Of a stretch of DNA of 19,506 bases, positions 15,989 to 19,506 are shown one piece after another. The stretch covers positions 5,523-25,028 of the forward strand of contig JAGWBY010000113.1 of NCBI GenBank assembly GCA_021295675.1, written 5' to 3'. The position numbers and the translations under genes were made by a program. This stretch comes from Candidatus Latescibacterota bacterium. GTDB lineage: Bacteria > Latescibacterota > UBA2968 > UBA8231. Every line of letters starts with the position of its first letter. Positions within the stretch are counted from its first letter, which is position 1. Under the pieces are notes generated by a model. The model was not told where the DNA came from, made no database searches, and worked only from the letters and a program-made list of their open reading frames with translations.

Positions 15989-16110
15989 AATAAGTCCTCA
16001 ATTCTCCTTGCTAATGAACGGACATAATTTCTGCATTTGCAGGTTTGGATGCAAACTGCTTTGGCGGCGACCAGTAGCCAATTTCAGAGGCGTTTATCGC
16101 CTCGACCTGC
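15989..16110. other. Intergenic region upstream of mrpE with two inverted repeats
   Basis: This 122-nt gap separates the methyltransferase end from mrpE, both on the minus strand. GAGGCG (16087-16092) and CGCCTC (16098-16103) form a perfect 6-bp stem with loop TTTAT a few bases after the methyltransferase stop, a possible weak terminator without a T-run. CTGCA-TT-TGCAG (16031-16042) and TTTGCA/TGCAAA (16036-16041 and 16050-16055) are further overlapping symmetries in the presumed mrpE promoter area. I cannot fix a -35/-10 pair. Confidence 0.35.
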
Positions 16111-16905
16111 TCAACGATCGACGACCCAGTACGTCGTCCCGATCTCTTTTGCACCTGCGTACGGCTGGCCGTCGTGGGTGCCAAAAAGCTGCCAGCGGCT
16201 AAATCCTGCTAGGCGCAGCAATAGCTGAAATTCTTCTTTGTAGATCCACCGCGCCGTCATGGACTCTACCGCTGTTTCTCCGGCGTAAGTAAAAAACCAC
16301 TGGTAGTGCTCAGTCTGCTCGCCCAGATCGACGATCTTTTTGAACCGGACGCTGATTCGTCGGCCTGTTTCGGGGTGAGTGAATTCGCCAAATTCCTCCA
16401 GCGACGGGGACGGCCTGACGTGAGCCAGCAGATCGTCGGCAAGCGACGGAATGTAGAAGTTCATCAGCAACCGCCCGCCAGGCACCAGATGGGCGCGGAT
16501 GCGTTCGAGACAGGCGATTTGGGCTGCTTGGCTGGGCAAGAGCATGAACGAACTGGCCGGAATCAGGATGGCCGCAAAGGACTGGTCGTAGCAGAAGTCA
16601 ACCATGTCCTGACAGCAGACGCGGCGATCGATATCGTCCAGCCCCAAATCCGCTGCCTTGCGCCGCAAAACGGCCAGCATCCCTGCGGCGCAATCGAAAC
16701 CCCTGATGTCAACGCCTTGGCGCAAAAGACGGAGTAGAATCGAACCAGTGCCGCAAGCCGCTTCGAGGACCGGACCTGCCTCTCCGGCGAGCTGCATGCT
16801 GTAGAATTGGAACTCGTGCTCGTGCGTCTGCTGTCTGTCGCCCCGCTCGTTCCACTGGTCATATATCAGCGGCCACCAGGGATTGTCGTAATTGGCGTCA
16901 GTCAC
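16111..16905 (-). CDS. Class I SAM-dependent methyltransferase
   Basis: A 264-residue protein with the Rossmann methyltransferase motif I VLEAACGTGSILLRLL (from residue 46), strand-2 acidic position in IRGFDCAAGML, and motif-IV-like FAAILIPASSFMLL, followed by HLVPGGRLLMNFY (post-motif). The C-terminal half is a beta-rich domain with YQWFFTYAGETAVESM and GFSRWQLFG, resembling small-molecule methyltransferases rather than rRNA enzymes. The GTG at 16905, with GGAGGG 9 nt upstream, starts VTDANYDNPWWPLIYDQW; the longer frame back to 17055 covers the intergenic promoter and is not family-like. It is divergent from the PhyH pair and may belong to the same pathway; substrate unknown. Confidence 0.8.
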   Translation of the reverse strand: MTDANYDNPWWPLIYDQWNERGDRQQTHEHEFQFYSMQLAGEAGPVLEAACGTGSILLRLLRQGVDIRGFDCAAGMLAVLRRKAADLGLDDIDRRVCCQDMVDFCYDQSFAAILIPASSFMLLPSQAAQIACLERIRAHLVPGGRLLMNFYIPSLADDLLAHVRPSPSLEEFGEFTHPETGRRISVRFKKIVDLGEQTEHYQWFFTYAGETAVESMTARWIYKEEFQLLLRLAGFSRWQLFGTHDGQPYAGAKEIGTTYWVVDR

Positions 16906-17053
16906 AAGTGCAGGCCCTCCCTTTGGGTGCGTCCCAGTCGGCTGCTTGCCCCATCGTCCGGCAAGGAGCAATTTCTTGCTTTGCGTACCAACCGCCAGCG
17001 CACATTCAAATAAAGAGATGATAGGCAGCAATACCAGCAAAGGGAAACACATC
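16906..17053. promoter_or_regulatory. Divergent promoter region between methyltransferase and PhyH genes
   Basis: These 148 nt lie between divergent starts (GTG at 16905, ATG at 17054) and must hold both promoters if the genes are transcribed locally. AGGG stands 9 nt before the PhyH ATG and GGAGGG 9 nt before the methyltransferase GTG. I could not identify confident -35/-10 pairs or a clear LysR-type T-N11-A box, though the LysR gene downstream is an obvious candidate regulator. Confidence 0.35.
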
Positions 17054-17797
17054 ATGGACGCTCAACAGCAGTACCTCTTCGACCTGCAGGGCTACATCGT
17101 ACTCAAGGGCGTCGTGCCCGCAGCGGTGGTCGCCGCCTGCAATCAGGTTCTGGATCGCTTCGAGACTATGGACGAGGCCGATTACCCACCGCCGCTGTGT
17201 TTGGGCGACCAGCGCACGCAGCAGAACCTCTATATTTCAAACATTCTCGAAGGGGACGAAGTCCTCCGCGCGTTGATCGATATTCCCGCGGTCCTAGACG
17301 TCGTCGCCGCAGTCACCGGGGGGCCGTACCGACTCAATCACACCTATACCATCTATCGCTGGGGCGGCGGCTACACCGGCCTGCACATGCACGGCACGCC
17401 CATCATTCCCAAGTGTCAATATCACTGCCGCAACGGGCAGATGGTCTCGACCCTGACCAAGGCGGTCTTTCCCCTGCTCGACTGCGCCGAGCAAGACGGC
17501 TGTTTCGCCGTGATCCCCGGCGCTCATAAAAGCAACTTCCCTAGGCCCTGGGGCAATCACCCAGACGAAAATCCAGCGCTACAAGCAGTGCCGGCCGCCG
17601 CCGGGGACGCCATCATCTTTACTGAGGCATTGACCCACGGCTCGCTAGTCAATACTTCCGGTCGCCCGCGCCGGACCCTATATTATTGCTACAGTATAGG
17701 ATACATGCCCGACTGGGGCGGACAGCACCTGCGCTTCAGCAGCGAAATCTACGAGGCATTGCCCGAGCAACAACGCGAAATACTCAGGCTAAAATGA
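17054..17797 (+). CDS. Phytanoyl-CoA dioxygenase family protein (PhyH 1)
   Basis: A 247-residue protein of the PhyH clan of Fe(II)/2-oxoglutarate oxygenases (jelly roll). It opens with YLFDLQGYIVLKGVV and has GCFAVIPGAHKSNFPRPW, typical of bacterial PhyH proteins. His195 (EALTHGS) and Arg206/207 fit the distal Fe ligand and 2-oxoglutarate-binding arginine. The expected HxD proximal motif falls at His111-Met-His113 (LHMHGTP), so no acidic residue is seen there; relatives I recall have LHGG at this place. The ATG at 17054 was chosen over the upstream frame because it has AGGG 9 nt before it and family similarity starts there. PhyH 2 begins 13 nt after its stop, suggesting one transcript. Substrate unknown. 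Confidence 0.85.
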   Translation: MDAQQQYLFDLQGYIVLKGVVPAAVVAACNQVLDRFETMDEADYPPPLCLGDQRTQQNLYISNILEGDEVLRALIDIPAVLDVVAAVTGGPYRLNHTYTIYRWGGGYTGLHMHGTPIIPKCQYHCRNGQMVSTLTKAVFPLLDCAEQDGCFAVIPGAHKSNFPRPWGNHPDENPALQAVPAAAGDAIIFTEALTHGSLVNTSGRPRRTLYYCYSIGYMPDWGGQHLRFSSEIYEALPEQQREILRLK

Positions 17798-17810
17798 CGG
17801 AGAAATGTCC

Positions 17811-18686
17811 ATGCTAACTCAAGAACAAATCGCCAGCTACCACGAAAAAGGCTACCTCGGCGTCGAGGGAGTACTAGACGCCGGAGAGGTCGAGGCGCTG
17901 CGGCAGACCACCGACGAATTCGTCGAGCAGTCGCGCGCCGCGACCGAAAGCGATAGCGTATTCGACTTGGAGCCGGGGCACGCGCCCGACAACCCCAAGC
18001 TACGACGGCTCAAAAGCCCAGTCGCCCAGCACGAAATCTACCGCAGCACGCTGCACCACGAGCGGATTGTGGACATCGTCGCCGAGTTAATCGGCCCGCG
18101 CATCCGCACCAACGGCGACAAGCTCAACATGAAATCCGGCGAGTTCGGTAGCCCGGTGGAGTGGCATCAGGACTGGGCTTTTTATCCGCACACCAACGAC
18201 GACCTGCTCGCCGTGGGCGTGTGCATCGACGATATGAACGAGGCCAACGGCTGCTTGCTCGTCATCCCAGGGTCGCACAAGGGACCGATCTATAACCACC
18301 ACCTCGACGGCCATTTCGCCGGCGCAGTGACCACAACGGATTTCGACGACTCCACCGCTGAAAAGATCGAGCTAAAAGCCGGCGGCATCTCCATCCACCA
18401 CGTCCGCGCCCTGCACGCCTCCCTGCCCAACACCTCGCCCCATCCGCGCCGACTCCTGCTCTTGCAGTATTGCGCTGGTGACTCTTGGCCCTTGGTACCA
18501 GCGCCCGACTGGGAGGGCTATTGCCGCAGCTTCGTGCGCGGCGAGCCAAGCCGGCACATCCGCGTCGCCGACGTGCCCGTGAGCATGCCGATGCCCGGCG
18601 CCAAGGTCGGCGGCTCCATCTACGCTACCCAGACCGTATTGCGCCACTCGACCTTCGGATCGGCGAAAGCTGCGCAGCCCACCTAG
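17811..18686 (+). CDS. Phytanoyl-CoA dioxygenase family protein (PhyH 2)
   Basis: A 291-residue Fe(II)/2-oxoglutarate-dependent oxygenase. It begins LTQEQIASYHEKGYLGVEGV and has a complete metal site: WHQDW with His119 and Asp121, the distal His202 in ALHASLPN, and Arg213/214 in HPRRLLLLQY for 2-oxoglutarate. GCLLVIPGSHKG is the usual PhyH segment. Two ATGs are close together; 17811 has GGAG at the ideal 8-nt spacing, while 17805 would leave 2 nt. Bacterial PhyH enzymes hydroxylate varied small molecules or lipids; the substrate cannot be predicted. The sequence is only distantly similar to PhyH 1, so they probably catalyse different steps rather than being a recent duplicate. Confidence 0.9.
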   Translation: MLTQEQIASYHEKGYLGVEGVLDAGEVEALRQTTDEFVEQSRAATESDSVFDLEPGHAPDNPKLRRLKSPVAQHEIYRSTLHHERIVDIVAELIGPRIRTNGDKLNMKSGEFGSPVEWHQDWAFYPHTNDDLLAVGVCIDDMNEANGCLLVIPGSHKGPIYNHHLDGHFAGAVTTTDFDDSTAEKIELKAGGISIHHVRALHASLPNTSPHPRRLLLLQYCAGDSWPLVPAPDWEGYCRSFVRGEPSRHIRVADVPVSMPMPGAKVGGSIYATQTVLRHSTFGSAKAAQPT

Positions 18687-18696
18687 CGCTGCGCCC

Positions 18697-19506
18697 ATGA
18701 ACCTGCAACACCTGCGCTACTTCCTCGCCGTGGCGCGCACGGGCGGCTTTACCCCAGCGGCGCGCCAGATGAACGTGACCCAGCCGACGGTTTCCAGCGC
18801 GGTCTTGGAGCTGGAGAAGAGCATGGGGGTCCAGCTCTTCAACCGCGACAATCGGCACGTGGCCCTTACTACCGAGGGCCGCCTGCTACTGAGCTATGCC
18901 GTCCAAGTCGAGGACTTGCTAGAGGAGGCGAGCGAGCGGCTGCAGCGGAGCGACTTAGAGCCGGGAGGGGGCTTTCAGTTTGGGGCGGTAGATGCGGCCG
19001 TTATCTACCTCCTGCCGGAAATTCTCAAAGAGTACATGCGCCGCTATCCGGGCGTCGCGCTCAAGACGCAAGTCGCTCCTTCGCGTTACCTCATCGACGA
19101 TCTGCTAATGCAGCGCTCTGAATTCGCGCTGATCCACCTGCCCTATACCCATCCCAGAATCGACGCCGTGCCGATTTACCGCGACGACATGCCCTTGGTC
19201 GTCGGGCCAGCGCATCGCTTTGTCCAGTGCGAGTCTGTTGCCCTCGCCGAAGTGGTGGATCCTCTTTCACGCCGACTCGATTTCGCGCAAGGTGATTGAC
19301 GAGAAGCTCGCCGAAGCTGGCCTAACGCCGGGCGCGGTGATGGAACTGCGCAGTCCAGAGGCCATGCGCAAGTTGGTGGAGGCCGGCGTGGGCATTTCGT
19401 TTTTGCCGCGGCTGACCATCCGCGAGTCGCTGGCGAGCGGCGCGCTCAAAACAGTAGAAGTGCGCGGCGTGGCCTTTGAGCGCGAAATCGGCGTGGCTTG
19501 GCGGCG
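18697..19506 (+). pseudogene. LysR-type transcriptional regulator, frameshifted and cut by window edge
   Basis: The N-terminal winged helix-turn-helix is clear: MNLQHLRYFLAVARTGGFT, AARQMNVTQPTVSSAVLELE and FNRDNRHVALTTEG. The effector domain follows up to ESVALAEVV in frame 1. The next frame resumes at ILFHADSISRKVIDEKLAEA and continues with MELRSPEAMRKLVEAGVGIS and FLPRLTIRESLASGALK to the right edge. Relatives have only a few residues (like GQPF) between LAEV and ILF, so about 11-14 nt are missing near 19258. If the intact gene is real it would regulate the PhyH pair and perhaps the divergent methyltransferase; it starts 10 nt after the PhyH 2 stop on the same strand. Confidence 0.83.

Noticed and set aside
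16906..17055. Longer methyltransferase start at 17055 with a hydrophobic N-terminus resembling a signal peptide
   Set aside because: It spans the divergent promoter region, its N-terminal part is unlike methyltransferases, and the GTG at 16905 has a well placed GGAGGG.
1..19506. CRISPR arrays, insertion sequences, rRNA genes or phage modules
   Set aside because: No regularly spaced repeats, transposase or integrase motifs, terminal inverted repeats or rRNA-like sequence were seen.

Overview
The window is a GC-rich bacterial stretch with tightly packed, often overlapping genes. Two phytanoyl-CoA dioxygenase (PhyH) genes, an orphan family-5 solute-binding lipoprotein, a sugar-isomerase-like TIM barrel and a GAF-type histidine kinase recall uncultured lineages such as Latescibacterota or Poribacteria. 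That placement is an impression from gene style and was not tested.

Layout. (1) 1-5423, minus strand: a probable long operon read from hflX through an RsmJ-like methyltransferase, a TIM-barrel isomerase/epimerase, an orphan peptide-type binding lipoprotein, a DUF2752 membrane protein and a small membrane protein to a metallophosphoesterase cut by the window edge. (2) 5466-8607: a divergent control region leads into a GAF-histidine kinase that lacks its phospho-acceptor histidine, then gluconokinase gntK, with a convergent LacI-family regulator. A LacI-like palindrome and a 9-mer shared by the kinase and gntK leaders suggest that the regulator controls this pair. (3) 8896-15988, minus strand: a large Mrp-type monovalent cation/proton antiporter operon in the order mrpE-F-G-[DUF4040/MrpB fusion]-C-D1-D2-small membrane ORF-D3. 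(4) 16111-19506: a class I methyltransferase divergent from two PhyH oxygenases and a LysR-type regulator that runs off the right edge.

The most striking point is a recurrent lesion. Five Mrp genes (E, F, D1, D2 twice, D3) and the LysR gene are each split between reading frames. At every break the two frames join with a short conserved stretch missing, about 19-26 nt by comparison with remembered family motifs and about 11-14 nt in LysR. HflX, the binding protein and MrpB appear to carry similar losses that keep frame. Reading frames are otherwise clean right up to each junction, with no scattered stop codons. A single mechanism is therefore likely. A technical one, such as removed ambiguous bases or scaffold gaps or an assembly fault, is more likely than ordinary decay, but only reads or a related genome can decide. 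Functional descriptions below assume that the intact ancestral genes are meant.
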